From Chitinophaga terrae (ex Kim and Jung 2007) (lineage in GTDB: Bacteria; Bacteroidota; Bacteroidia; Chitinophagales; Chitinophagaceae), in contig NZ_FNRL01000002.1 in assembly GCF_900107795.1 (NCBI RefSeq), positions 392,577 through 456,576 of the forward strand: DNA of 64,000 nucleotides, given 5' to 3'. The position numbers were made by a program, and so were the translations under genes. Below the pieces are notes generated by a model. That model was not told the DNA's origin, searched no databases, and was given only the letters and a program-made list of their open reading frames with translations. Shown here one piece after another: positions 24,858 to 34,341 of the stretch. Positions within the stretch are counted from its first letter, which is position 1; every line of letters begins with the position of its first letter.

Positions 24858-27573
24858 AATAAGCTCTTCCCGGCATAATGCTGTATTTACCTGCCACCCC
24901 CTCGAAATACAAAGTGTTTTTACCTTGCCGGATATCGAAGTTCCTGCTCTTTCCATCAGGTCCTTTTACCGTCCAGAAACCAGGTTTCAAGCCTGTTAAC
25001 GTCACTTTTGTATTCGCCTGGATGTCGAGATCGATAGCCGTATTAACCAGTTCACTGCCCGTGCTCATGCATACGAGTTGATCTGCGAGGCCTACCAGGT
25101 AGTAGGAAGGATATTCCCGGAAGCGGATTGGCAGGGGAGCGGCATCGCCTTCTGTCATCTGGAAAACAGTAAGGAAGCGATCGTGTTGATTGGCGGCGGA
25201 AGGAGAGATCATAATACGATGCGCATTGGCTTCTGCTTTATCTGATTTGATATCGAACTGTTCATCGAAATTGCTGTTGGCGGCTTTACCGCTCAGTATT
25301 TCCATCGTTCTGTTGGCAGCTGCAGGAATTAGCATATTTACATACGTTTTGCCCACATGGCCATTCAGCTCATTGCTTAATACCAGTTGATCCCCGTTTT
25401 TCACGGGAGGTTGAATAGTATTGATCTGCCAGTATTTTTTGAAGTCTGCTTTTGCAGTGGTCATATCATCGGTGAGGATGATGGCTGCCGGAACATCCTG
25501 CCTTCCCAGGTTCAGGAAGCAATAACCTCTCGTATAGTTAGTCATCTTCGCTGTATAGGCGCCTGTCAGATCTGCTTTGAAATAACTGAAGGCAGGCTTT
25601 TGGGCGGAAGGACCAAAATCGGCTGATAATACCTGGCCATTGTCGAACCATGGATCGGTGGTAGTTTCAGCTGGCGACATAGGAAAACGTTGATTAAAGC
25701 GGGTACCGCCATCGTTGTCTTTTGCCCTGAACAACCACTTCTCATCCGGGTCTTTGGCCAGCATCATACTGTGAGAGATCGAACGTTTGTTGAAGTTATA
25801 GTCGTATGGCGAACCATAGGAAAGATATAGCCCAATATCGCCTACCTGCATGCCATGATGAAATATCTGCAAGGCGCCGGCGTCGGAGTGCTGGTGATTG
25901 GCAAAATGATAACCGCCGCCTTTGATCTCCGCGATCACATCTTTACTATCAGGCGTATTATCCCAACCGGTACGGGTAACCAATCCTCCCAATACATGAC
26001 CGAAATTCTTTGTAAGGGGCAGGGAGTTGAGATTATGATCTGCTTTCAGCGCAGGATCATTTACCAACAGGAACAGCACCGGATTGTCGGGAAGTCCGCC
26101 TTCCCTTTCAAATTCGCCTTTCAGTATAGGATCATTGGCGTAGGAAGCGCATAGCAGCATAGTTTGCGGTTGTTTCCAGTACGGGCGTTTCCCGTTTACA
26201 TTCTTTACATTGAACATATCGCCATCCCTGAGCATATAGCCGTCGGGCAGGCGCATGTACAACCAGAAATAAGGAAGTTGTTTGATGTTGTCGTCAAATA
26301 CGGGGAAGCCGGTCATGCGATAATACAGCCATACTGCATGCATTTCCCAGCCTAAACGATATGCGCCGTAATCTACGCCCTGGTTGTGCCGGGGCGATTC
26401 GTATTCAAACTTCCGCATTGGTACCAGTTGTTCCAGTATGGTATATGAAGTGTATTTATAAAGCTCCGGGTTTTCGTCGTACAGTGCGAGGCTCATAGAG
26501 AGCAGGTCGCGGCTTACCTGGGCTTCATTACCATGGCCGTTTACAATGCTATCCATAAACGGAGGCCATCCTATTTCCATTTCCCTGGCCAGTTTCAGCA
26601 TGTGCGAGTAAAGCTGTTGCTTATCGTCTTTACTCAAAAGATCAAAGCACCAGTCATAAACCAACGAACCGGTATAGATAGCCCTGCCTATTTCACGGGT
26701 AATATCGCCATATGTTACGTTCCCGAACTCCAGTACCGAGAAATAGTCGACCATCAGTTTAACGGCTTCTCTACCCACTTTTTCATCTTTCGTCATCAGG
26801 TAATAGAATGCCTTGGTTTCTGCCGCCTTCTCCACATCTTCTCTATAAAAGATCTCTTTGTTGATATCAAATTCGAAATGAAAAGGCATTGTAGCGGCGG
26901 CAGTCACTTTTTCCCAGGCCTGCCGGTTTTCTCCTATTGTCAGGCGGCTCTGAACAAGGGATAGCGACTGCTTATTCACCCAGATCCGGGGATGCCCTGC
27001 AGGCGGAATAATTTTAGGAACATAGTTCTTTGCAGCAGCAGGAACTGCAGGGTCATTATAATTCTTCCATTCCAGGTGTCCTAACTGCACTCCTTCAGGC
27101 AACCAGACTTTTACAGTTTGTTCCCTGCCGTTCAGTTCAAATTTGCCTGTTACCTGGTTGCCGCGCCTGAAGGCGTCGTAGAGGATTCTTTTGGTTGGTC
27201 TTTGATCTCCTACCTGGAGCTTGATATAAGTAGTTACAGGATTGCCTTTCTCGTCTTTCATGATATCTGTTGCAGGGTTGGTTGGCATGGCGTAGGTCGA
27301 CAGCTCATAAGTTCCTGCAACGGGGGCTTTGATCTTAAATGTGAGGTCGGGGGCTGCTGCATTGCTGTCGAGCCGGGAAGCTGCGCCAGGCTTCAGCGCT
27401 ACCCATTTTTCTTTGGCGCTGGTCAGTACCCGGGCAGTACGGCTGTTTATCAGCGCTTTTGACGCCGGTTGTTTGTTCACATACTTATCGCCAACCACAT
27501 AAGGGTAGGCTTGGGAGAATACTGCTAAGGAACCCAGGCTTAGCAAAAGAAGTAATAAAAATCCTTTTTTCAC
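24856..27573 (-). CDS. Heparinase II/III-family polysaccharide lyase (PL21-like)
   Basis: The 905-residue protein has a signal peptide (1-21) and an added N-terminal region (about 22-190). The rest follows Pedobacter heparinus heparinase II closely in layout: helical barrel with GDITREIGRAIYTGSLVYDWCFD, and candidate catalytic residues His347 (SIVNGHGNEAQ), Tyr402 (HNQGVDYG) and His560 or His562 (FANHQHSDAGALQI). C-terminal beta-sandwiches follow, with ADFKKYWQINTIQPP. Heparinase II cuts heparin and heparan sulfate by beta-elimination in the periplasm. No sulfatase, glucuronyl hydrolase or SusD lies next to it, so the substrate may be another uronic acid glycan. Likely tied to the AraC regulator and TonB receptor alongside. 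Confidence 0.88.
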   Translation of the reverse strand: MKKGFLLLLLLSLGSLAVFSQAYPYVVGDKYVNKQPASKALINSRTARVLTSAKEKWVALKPGAASRLDSNAAAPDLTFKIKAPVAGTYELSTYAMPTNPATDIMKDEKGNPVTTYIKLQVGDQRPTKRILYDAFRRGNQVTGKFELNGREQTVKVWLPEGVQLGHLEWKNYNDPAVPAAAKNYVPKIIPPAGHPRIWVNKQSLSLVQSRLTIGENRQAWEKVTAAATMPFHFEFDINKEIFYREDVEKAAETKAFYYLMTKDEKVGREAVKLMVDYFSVLEFGNVTYGDITREIGRAIYTGSLVYDWCFDLLSKDDKQQLYSHMLKLAREMEIGWPPFMDSIVNGHGNEAQVSRDLLSMSLALYDENPELYKYTSYTILEQLVPMRKFEYESPRHNQGVDYGAYRLGWEMHAVWLYYRMTGFPVFDDNIKQLPYFWLYMRLPDGYMLRDGDMFNVKNVNGKRPYWKQPQTMLLCASYANDPILKGEFEREGGLPDNPVLFLLVNDPALKADHNLNSLPLTKNFGHVLGGLVTRTGWDNTPDSKDVIAEIKGGGYHFANHQHSDAGALQIFHHGMQVGDIGLYLSYGSPYDYNFNKRSISHSMMLAKDPDEKWLFRAKDNDGGTRFNQRFPMSPAETTTDPWFDNGQVLSADFGPSAQKPAFSYFKADLTGAYTAKMTNYTRGYCFLNLGRQDVPAAIILTDDMTTAKADFKKYWQINTIQPPVKNGDQLVLSNELNGHVGKTYVNMLIPAAANRTMEILSGKAANSNFDEQFDIKSDKAEANAHRIMISPSAANQHDRFLTVFQMTEGDAAPLPIRFREYPSYYLVGLADQLVCMSTGSELVNTAIDLDIQANTKVTLTGLKPGFWTVKGPDGKSRNFDIRQGKNTLYFEGVAGKYSIMPGRAY

Positions 27574-27767
27574 TTTTTGTCAATTTTTCAGGTAACGGGG
27601 ACGAACAATAGTGTAGGAGAGGAACTATGTTGACCTATAGCGACTCTTAATTATTGGCTGATATACTGATTCATAGGCAGTTATGTACGGTCTATGAAAT
27701 TTTGTAAACAAATATATGCTTTTTATGTAAGCAAAAATACTGGGAAAATGATTTTTTAGGGAGAGAT

Positions 27768-27797
27768 AAAAAAAATCCCGGCCGCAGGGGCCGGGAC
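27768..27797 (-). terminator. Terminator of the TonB receptor gene
   Basis: On the minus strand CCCGGCC and GGCCGGG pair around CCTGC, followed by eight T residues or so. Confidence 0.9.
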
Positions 27798-27821
27798 ATC
27801 AAACTATGCGATAAAAAGAGA

Positions 27822-30599
27822 TCAGAAACTAAGATTTAAACGGGCAAACAGGAACCGTCCGTTAAAACCAAACTGTTGAGAAGCGCGGGAATAAAGGAAC
27901 CGTCCGGAGCTGGAATTAGCCACCGAAAGTTCATCCGGATACACATCCAACAGGTTGTTGGCGCCAATTGTAAGCCGCAGGGCAGGGATAAATGCATAGC
28001 TCACACTCAGGTCGGTGATCACTTTGCCGCTGTAAACATCCTGGTTAGCTACTACGTTGGTAGCTTCTGTTACCTTGCCGAAATAAACATTTCTCAGGAA
28101 GAAGCCCCATTTGCTGATATTGTAGTTAAGCGTCAGGTTAGCTTTGGTTTGCGGAACCGCCGATTCGAGGTAGATGCGGCTGGCTTCATCAAAATAAGTA
28201 CTTTCTTTTCCTGCCAGCAGCGGTGATGCGTGTACAGGCCCAACAAGGGATGTTTTGGCGAGAGTACCTGACAGGTCGGCCCTGAAATGTCCTTTACCCG
28301 CCCTGGTTGTATAGGTGATCACCGCATCTATACCCCTTGTTTCTGTATTGATGGCATTAGCAAAGAACCGGGCTGTTTGTGCATTGGCGCTGCGAAGGAT
28401 GTTATAAATTTCCTGCTCCTGCGGGGTGCCTGTTTTATTGCCGGAGAACTGGCCGGTATAAACAATGCGGTCGTTGATCCTGATAAAGTAACCATCTACC
28501 GTGATCTTAACAGGACCAAGGTTGCTGGTGATACCCGCGCTGTAGCTGTATGAAGTTTCCTGTTTCAGCTTGGGTATGCCTAACAAAGCAGCTACGCGGC
28601 TATCGTTGGTAAACGTGCCTGATTCAACAAACACCCCGTCTGTGAAGATGCTGGAGGTTGCGCTGAAATACCGCTGGTGCAACGATGGCGCCCTGAAACC
28701 GGTGCTGGCGGCAGCGCGCAGCAGGAATTTAGGACTGAACTGGTAACGGCTGGCTATCTTCCAGTTTAAAGTAGATCCGAAGTCTGAATAATTCTCAAAC
28801 CTTAAAGCTCCGTCGACAAGGAATTTTGAAGTGAAGTTCGCTTCCACATCTCCATACACGGCAATGGATGTACGATATGCACTGATGGCGTTAACAGGAC
28901 TGAAGCCGGTAAAGCTTTGGGCGCCTCCTGCAAACGCGCTGCCGTTGGCGGCAAACCTGGTAGATACATTTCCACTTGGATCAGGGATCAGTATAGGCCT
29001 GCCATCGGCGCCGGTGCCTATGTTCCTGGCGTTGCCGTAGTTGGTATAAGAGGCTTCGCTGCCCGGTAAGATCTGGTATTTTTCAAAGCGGTGTTCAGCG
29101 CCGTAAGCGACGTTCAACCCGCTTAACACCTGTTCAAAGAAACGGCTGAAATCCAGGTTGGTCGTGTTTTGCAGGAACCTGTAACCTCCGGCTTTAAAAC
29201 TGGTTGGCGAAGCTTTTAACATAGAGGCGTTCAGGGTATTAGCCACTGTGAAGTCGATGCCATTTTCGCCATAGGTGTTGCTGAAATCTACTTTCCATTC
29301 GCCCAGTTTTCCGCGGATACCTGCGGCCAGCGAACGGTCCCTGTTATCGGTCACTATCTGCGGCAGGAATCCGTTAGGGTAAATAGTGTCGTTGTTCTGC
29401 GTAAGCTGGGCGGGCATCCTGTAAAAGGCAACCGCTTCTCCATGCCTGTAGTTCAGGCCTCCGAAAGCATATACTTCTGCATTTTCACTAACAGGAAGAG
29501 AAGCGTTCAGGAAAAGGGTACCGCCACGGTTGGCAGACTGGCCTATACGCGTATTGAAATCTTTACGGGTAAGTCCTCTCTTCGCCAGTTCCTGTTCTGT
29601 AATATCTTTTCCTTTAGGCGATCCTGGCACGTCTGCAAGTGCAGGATCATTGTAATCGGAGAAGATAGTACCTGTAAATATGCCGCCCCTGTTAGCTGCA
29701 TTCCTGTAGTCATAAGAGCCGGAGAGATTGATGTAACCGCCTTTGGTACCTAATGGAAGCCCGTAGTTCAGGTTAGCCTGGACGGTTTGTCCATCCAGCC
29801 CGTTCTCTGCGTTTTTAGATACAAAGCCGCCGGTAGTAACGCTTGCATTCAACCTGTTTACATCATCGTTCAATACAATGTTGATAACGCCTGCAATAGC
29901 GTCGGAACCATATTGGGCGGCAGCGCCGTCTCTCAGTATCTCAATACGTTTAATAGCGGCGGTAGGAATCGCGTTAAGGTCTGTGCCTACGGAACCTTTA
30001 CCGAAACTGCCGTTGATGTTCACAAGAGAAGTGGTATGCCTTCTTTTACCGTTGATCAATACCAGCACCTGGTCGGGCCCCAGGCCTCTTAAAGAAGCAG
30101 GATCGATATGGTCTGTTCCGTCTGAAAGGGTTTGGGTATTGGACGAGAAAGAAGGAGCAACGTAGTTTAATATCTGGTTGATGGAAACCTGCGGAGCAGT
30201 TTGCGCAACCTGTTTGATATCTACCACATCTACAGGCACTGCTGTTGTAAGCTGGCTGCGAGGCGCGCTGCGCGAGCCCAGTACCACAACTTCATTAAGG
30301 CCTTCGGCAGAAGTAAGCTGGAAATCGACCGTGGCGGTCTGGCCACTTACAACGGTCACTTCTTTTTCTAATGCCTGGTAGCCAATATAGCTGGCGCTGA
30401 GTTTATAAGTTCCTGGTTTAAGGGTAAGGGAGAAATGCCCCGACGAATTGGTGACCGTACCGGTATTAGAGCCGATCACTCTTACAGAGGCGCCTATCAA
30501 TGGTTGGTTCTTGTCTGAGATCGTGCCTTGTATGCTTTGAGCGAATGCGATATCCGATAAAAGCAACAGCACTGCAAGGGCGTAGAGTTTCACTTTCAT
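27822..30599 (-). CDS. TonB-dependent outer membrane receptor with carboxypeptidase-like N-domain
   Basis: The 925-residue protein has a signal peptide (about 1-20), a CarboxypepD_reg-like domain (about 22-105: IQGTISDKNQPLIGASV) and a plug (about 115-240). The plug shows LRGLGPDQVLVLINGKRRHTT and IERIEILRDGAAAQYGSDAIAGVINIVL. A 22-stranded barrel ends in RLNLSF, the C-terminal aromatic that BAM reads. It imports a ligand that TonB energises. It is not a SusC type: no SusD-like lipoprotein follows and the plug is of the classical vitamin B12/siderophore style. Neighbouring lyase suggests a sugar ligand, but iron or another nutrient is equally open. Confidence 0.93.
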   Translation of the reverse strand: MKVKLYALAVLLLLSDIAFAQSIQGTISDKNQPLIGASVRVIGSNTGTVTNSSGHFSLTLKPGTYKLSASYIGYQALEKEVTVVSGQTATVDFQLTSAEGLNEVVVLGSRSAPRSQLTTAVPVDVVDIKQVAQTAPQVSINQILNYVAPSFSSNTQTLSDGTDHIDPASLRGLGPDQVLVLINGKRRHTTSLVNINGSFGKGSVGTDLNAIPTAAIKRIEILRDGAAAQYGSDAIAGVINIVLNDDVNRLNASVTTGGFVSKNAENGLDGQTVQANLNYGLPLGTKGGYINLSGSYDYRNAANRGGIFTGTIFSDYNDPALADVPGSPKGKDITEQELAKRGLTRKDFNTRIGQSANRGGTLFLNASLPVSENAEVYAFGGLNYRHGEAVAFYRMPAQLTQNNDTIYPNGFLPQIVTDNRDRSLAAGIRGKLGEWKVDFSNTYGENGIDFTVANTLNASMLKASPTSFKAGGYRFLQNTTNLDFSRFFEQVLSGLNVAYGAEHRFEKYQILPGSEASYTNYGNARNIGTGADGRPILIPDPSGNVSTRFAANGSAFAGGAQSFTGFSPVNAISAYRTSIAVYGDVEANFTSKFLVDGALRFENYSDFGSTLNWKIASRYQFSPKFLLRAAASTGFRAPSLHQRYFSATSSIFTDGVFVESGTFTNDSRVAALLGIPKLKQETSYSYSAGITSNLGPVKITVDGYFIRINDRIVYTGQFSGNKTGTPQEQEIYNILRSANAQTARFFANAINTETRGIDAVITYTTRAGKGHFRADLSGTLAKTSLVGPVHASPLLAGKESTYFDEASRIYLESAVPQTKANLTLNYNISKWGFFLRNVYFGKVTEATNVVANQDVYSGKVITDLSVSYAFIPALRLTIGANNLLDVYPDELSVANSSSGRFLYSRASQQFGFNGRFLFARLNLSF

Positions 30600-30756
30600 A
30601 CTGTTTGGTTTATGCTGATGGAGTTATAAATTGGTTGACTTGGGAACAGGGAAACATTTACCTGTTGGTTGATGTAAAAAGGAAAATCTTGCTGAATAGT
30701 TTCCGGGTTTCCGTGCAATCAGCCTTTTACTGATTGTTGGTGGTAAGATGATAGAA

Positions 30757-30787
30757 CGAAAGTAGAGAATATTGGCGAGCTAAACAA
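30757..30787 (-). promoter_or_regulatory. Possible promoter of the TonB receptor gene
   Basis: Minus strand: TTG at 30787-30785, 20 bp, TACTTTCG at 30764-30757 (one mismatch to TAnnTTTG). A short inverted repeat TCTAC/GTAGA (about 30790-30806) lies just upstream. Confidence 0.4.
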
Positions 30788-30854
30788 TAGTCTACTTATT
30801 ATGTAGAGTATTTATTTTTTGCATGATGCGTATACAGTAATATCTTTAAGTATT

Positions 30855-31538
30855 ATGAGTAAAAAAGCTGCTGTTAAGCTGCTGGTTAACATGCCTCCTG
30901 TGGCGAGGGTTTCTGTGAGTTTAGCGTTAGCCCTGGCAGTATTCGTATTATTTTATTTTACAGGGACCAGGATCAATCCTCTTGTTTTTGCAGTGATGCT
31001 GTGGGATGTTTTTGCCATCTCTTATATCGTTACAGGGTGGATTGTATTTTACAGCAGGAATGTTGCTGAGATCAGGACCTGGGCCAGGGTTGATGATGGC
31101 AGCCGTTTGTTTGTATCTGCTATTGTGATAATAGCAGCAGTTGCCAGTTTAGTGATCGTTTTGCTGATGCTGTTATCAGACGACCTGGGGGCATCCAAAA
31201 TAATATACCTGCCTGTGGCGATCCTGGGCATGCTTGCTTCCTGGGCTATGGTACATACTACCTTCGCTTTCCATTATGCGGATGTTTATTATGATGATGA
31301 CGAATCAGATAATACCCGTCATGCAGGCGGCCTGATGTTCCCGTCAGAAAAGAATCCTGATTATATCGACTTTGCTTATTTTTCTTTTGTTATAGGGATG
31401 ACCTTCCAGGTGTCGGATGTGCAGGTCAGTCGCCGTGTGTTAAGGCGGCTGGTATTGTTGCATGGCCTCATTTCCTTTATTTTGAATACCTTTGTTGTGG
31501 CGTTAACAGTAAACCTGATTGCAGGGTTGAAACAATAA
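30855..31538 (+). CDS. DUF1345 membrane protein
   Basis: The 227-residue protein has five to six hydrophobic helices and the family pattern: WDVFAISYIVTGWIVFYSR, VHTTFAFHYADVYY and the end FQVSDVQVSRRVLRRLVLLHGLISF. Function of DUF1345 is unknown. The frame is open from 30819; the ATG at 30855 (MSKKAAVK) is the natural start. It is the last gene before the second tRNA-Glu. Confidence 0.85.
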   Translation: MSKKAAVKLLVNMPPVARVSVSLALALAVFVLFYFTGTRINPLVFAVMLWDVFAISYIVTGWIVFYSRNVAEIRTWARVDDGSRLFVSAIVIIAAVASLVIVLLMLLSDDLGASKIIYLPVAILGMLASWAMVHTTFAFHYADVYYDDDESDNTRHAGGLMFPSEKNPDYIDFAYFSFVIGMTFQVSDVQVSRRVLRRLVLLHGLISFILNTFVVALTVNLIAGLKQ

Positions 31539-31560
31539 ACCGGGTTTATTGAAAAAAAAT

Positions 31561-31590
31561 TTTGGTTTGTAATTCTTTTTTCTATCTTTG
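31561..31590 (+). promoter_or_regulatory. Promoter of tRNA-Glu copy 2
   Basis: TTTG 31561-31564, 18 bp spacer, TATCTTTG 31583-31590. The 15 bases starting CTTTGCAATCCC are the same as upstream of copy 1. Confidence 0.75.
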
Positions 31591-31607
31591 CAATCCCAAA
31601 CGAAAAC

Positions 31608-31679
31608 GCCGCGTTGGTCAAGGGGTTAAGACGCCTCCCTTTCACGGAGGAATCACGGGTTCGATTCCCGTACGTGGTA
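31608..31679 (+). tRNA. tRNA-Glu (UUC), copy 2
   Basis: Identical over all 72 bases to the copy at 22690-22761, with the same anticodon arm. The bases after the discriminator are CAA, so CCA is not encoded here and must be added. Confidence 0.95.
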
Positions 31680-31700
31680 CAAAGAGCATTAAAATGCTTT

Positions 31701-31737
31701 AAAACCTGCAAAGCAAATTTGCAGGTTTTTTGTTTTT
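31701..31737 (+). terminator. Terminator after tRNA-Glu copy 2
   Basis: AAAACCTGCAAA and TTTGCAGGTTTT pair around a short loop, followed by TTTGTTTTT. Confidence 0.85.
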
Positions 31738-31853
31738 AGAAAATAATCAATCTCCCCCCAAAGATCCTGTTTACTCCACATCAATGATCAGCGCCTAAGC
31801 TTGGCAATTTCCTACAGGTTTGGTAACTTATACCTGAGCAAGGTCTACATCAC

Positions 31854-32327
31854 ATGAACAAAGAAATGGAACTGGGAACCCTGAAGTTTAAACTCTCTGA
31901 AGAAGGGAATAACATAAGAATAAATTTCCCCGGCGGGGAAGCCATCCTGGAAAATCAACGCATCGGGAAGGTATCGGAGTTGCTGGGACACAATTTCAGA
32001 GTGGTTAAAGAACATTACCTGTCAATGATCCAAAACGAGATTGAAAATTTCGACCTCGCAGATATCGATAAAATAAGCCTTGAAATTGTGATCTATTACC
32101 TGTACATGTATAATTCCTGGAAGAACCATTACGAAAAGGAGAAAGACAGGGATTTGAAATTTGATCCCCGGGATCTCAATAACCCGCCGGCCGCCGATGC
32201 TATTTTCCGTTACTATAAAAAGAAGTACCCTAAACAATGGAAAAACAAAAGCGCTGTATTGTTAGGAATGACTTTAAAAGAACTGGATGAATATTACCGG
32301 GGCCGGGAAAGGTATTATAACAAATAG
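31854..32327 (+). CDS. Unknown small protein (157 aa)
   Basis: Not recognised. The protein is soluble, charged and mostly helical, with no signal peptide. The N-terminal third has strands (LGTLKFKLSEEGNNIRINF), the middle YLYMYNSWKNHYEKEKDRDL, and the end is basic with many Tyr and Lys (FRYYKKKYPKQWKNKSAV, RGRERYYNK). Codon use looks like the neighbours. The start could also be the Met four codons in (31866). It lies between the second tRNA-Glu and the DNA glycosylase. Confidence 0.7.
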   Translation: MNKEMELGTLKFKLSEEGNNIRINFPGGEAILENQRIGKVSELLGHNFRVVKEHYLSMIQNEIENFDLADIDKISLEIVIYYLYMYNSWKNHYEKEKDRDLKFDPRDLNNPPAADAIFRYYKKKYPKQWKNKSAVLLGMTLKELDEYYRGRERYYNK

Positions 32328-32404
32328 TTGTTATCCGGCTGTAACCACACCTTCATACCCGGTGCAGTTCTTGCACTCTTTCAGCAAACAATACTTGCAA
32401 GATC

Positions 32405-33136
32405 ATGCCAGAAGGTCCATCACTCGTTTTGCTAAAAGAAGCGCTTGTTCCTTTTGTAGGTAAAAAGGTAACGGATGTGGAAGGGAATACACGTATTTCA
32501 CTCCCTGTTATCAAAGGAAAGAAGATCACGGAAATTAAAACATTCGGGAAAGAGCTTTTGATCTGTTTTCCTGGTTTCACTATCCGTATCCATTTCCTTC
32601 TGTTCGGTACCTACCGGATAAACGAGCGTAAAGATATGGCGCCACGATTGAGGCTGGTGTGCGGTACACAGGAAGTGAACTTTTATACAAGTTCTATCCG
32701 CATCCTTTATGAACCGCCTGATGACCTGTACGATTGGAGTGCAGATGTATTGAGCCCTCAATGGTCGCATCGCAAAGCGATGGCCAAACTGGCAAAGATC
32801 CCCGATACTATGGTATGTGATGCCATCCTCAATCAGCACATCTTTGCAGGTGCAGGAAATATCATCAAGAACGAGGTACTATTCCGCATACGGGTGCATC
32901 CGGCTACACTGGTTGGTCAGCTGCCTGCTAAGAAAAAGAGCGAGCTGGTAAAGGAAGTGGTCAACTACAGCTTCCAGTTCCTGGAATGGAAACGGGCTTT
33001 CGTATTAAAGAAACATTGGCTTATTCATACCAAGAAGATCTGCCCCCGTTGTCATATTCCCGCACACAAAGAATATCTTGGTAAAACCAACCGCCGAACT
33101 TTTTACTGCGATAATTGCCAGGTATTGTATGAATAA
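32405..33136 (+). CDS. Fpg/Nei-family DNA glycosylase (endonuclease VIII-like)
   Basis: The 243-residue protein begins PEGP after Met, placing the catalytic Pro and Glu at the mature N-terminus. The barrel domain, the helix-two-turn-helix FAGAGNIIKNEVLF and a C-terminal zinc finger (CPRC, then CDNC) follow. The family removes oxidised bases and cuts the strand by beta,delta-elimination. The split between Fpg and Nei is not certain, but the second residues and finger resemble Nei. Stands alone, 77 bp after the unknown gene. Confidence 0.9.
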   Translation: MPEGPSLVLLKEALVPFVGKKVTDVEGNTRISLPVIKGKKITEIKTFGKELLICFPGFTIRIHFLLFGTYRINERKDMAPRLRLVCGTQEVNFYTSSIRILYEPPDDLYDWSADVLSPQWSHRKAMAKLAKIPDTMVCDAILNQHIFAGAGNIIKNEVLFRIRVHPATLVGQLPAKKKSELVKEVVNYSFQFLEWKRAFVLKKHWLIHTKKICPRCHIPAHKEYLGKTNRRTFYCDNCQVLYE

Positions 33137-33195
33137 AATGTTCGGTATTTTTATGCCTGTGTTGTAAACCCGCACATTTCTTAACTTCACAGAAA

Positions 33196-34119
33196 ATGGC
33201 AATTAGTTACCTCGATAAGATAATTCCTTCGGGCAGCCCACGCTGGCTAATGGGACAAACACTGCATTTGCCGGGGAAAGAAAAATTTGCAGGATATAAA
33301 GGAAAGGGACTCTCCTGGGGTGTAATTGAACCGGATCAGCTGAACGCAATCGATATGCTGGGGCTATGGCCAGACGATACCAGTACTACACATATACCTC
33401 CAATAGTGGCAACGCTTCCTAATCTGAAAACACTCATCATTCCTTCCTGGTTTGTTGCAGACCTTAAGTCCGCAGACCTTCCGGCTAGCTTGGAAGCGTT
33501 ACAGGTTGGAGTGGCAAACGAGAAAAAGCCGAAGGTTTATTGGGATAAAACATTGGTGTTTCCCCATATCCAAATGCTTGATCTGGGCAGAGTGTCGTCG
33601 GATTTCTATGCAGGTTGTTTCACTGGCCTCGATCGAACGCTGACAATCGCTGCAGATAATAAAAAACTCTCTTTACAGGAAATTGGCCGGTGCGAAAAGC
33701 TGGCTAACCTGTTTCTTCATAAGGCAGCTTCGGTTGCCGACATAAACAACGCAGGCGCCCCCAATCTTCAATTTGCAGGTTGGATGGAAGCGAAGAATAC
33801 GGATTTCATCGGTCTTGAAGGATTTAACCAGGTACGGGAAGTTGAGATCAAGTGGAATAAAGCGTTGACTTCCCTGGAAGGGTTGGAACAACTGCCACAG
33901 TTGGAACAGCTTGAAATTGCCGGATGTCCTAAGCTGGCCAACCTTGGGGATATCGCTTCTGTTAAAAGCCTGAAATGGATGCGTATTATAGATTGCGGCT
34001 CTGCATGGATACCAAACGACACAGAGCTTAAAAGAAGATTTACACAGGCAGGTTTTGAAAAGATCCGCCTTGAACCTTATGGGCGGCATACATTGCTGGA
34101 AGCCTGGAAAGTGCTGTAG
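33196..34119 (+). CDS. Leucine-rich-repeat-like protein
   Basis: The 307-residue protein is cytoplasmic and has repeats of about 22-24 residues with the LxxLxI/LxxLxL pattern, such as LPNLKTLIIPSWF, LEALQVGV, LEQLPQLEQLEIAGCPKL and VKSLKWMRIIDC. This suggests a short LRR solenoid, a protein-binding scaffold. N-terminal part (1-60) is not repetitive. No partner is indicated by context; it is flanked by a DNA glycosylase and a sensor kinase. Confidence 0.8.
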   Translation: MAISYLDKIIPSGSPRWLMGQTLHLPGKEKFAGYKGKGLSWGVIEPDQLNAIDMLGLWPDDTSTTHIPPIVATLPNLKTLIIPSWFVADLKSADLPASLEALQVGVANEKKPKVYWDKTLVFPHIQMLDLGRVSSDFYAGCFTGLDRTLTIAADNKKLSLQEIGRCEKLANLFLHKAASVADINNAGAPNLQFAGWMEAKNTDFIGLEGFNQVREVEIKWNKALTSLEGLEQLPQLEQLEIAGCPKLANLGDIASVKSLKWMRIIDCGSAWIPNDTELKRRFTQAGFEKIRLEPYGRHTLLEAWKVL

Positions 34120-34341
34120 TACGGCAGATCCAGGAATTGTAGTTGTATCTTGTTAGATCAACTGGTTTTCTGTGGGCTAAATGTCTGTATTGGAAGAATA
34201 ACAGGAAATAACAACGCTGAAAACTGCATTAAAGTTAGAACCTGCCTGGCCGTAAACTGTTATTTGTATACAGATCCTATATTTTCGGTCCCGTGAACAT
34301 AACATTTAGTATTTTTATCCAGACGCGTCATTTACCAGGTA

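Noticed and set aside
27822..30599. SusC-type receptor of a SusCD pair
   Set aside because: No SusD-like lipoprotein follows or precedes, and the plug is of the general TonB-receptor form.
22690..31679. Integrative element between the two tRNA-Glu genes
   Set aside because: No integrase, excisionase or relaxase gene was seen and both tRNA genes are whole; kept only as a recombination hypothesis.
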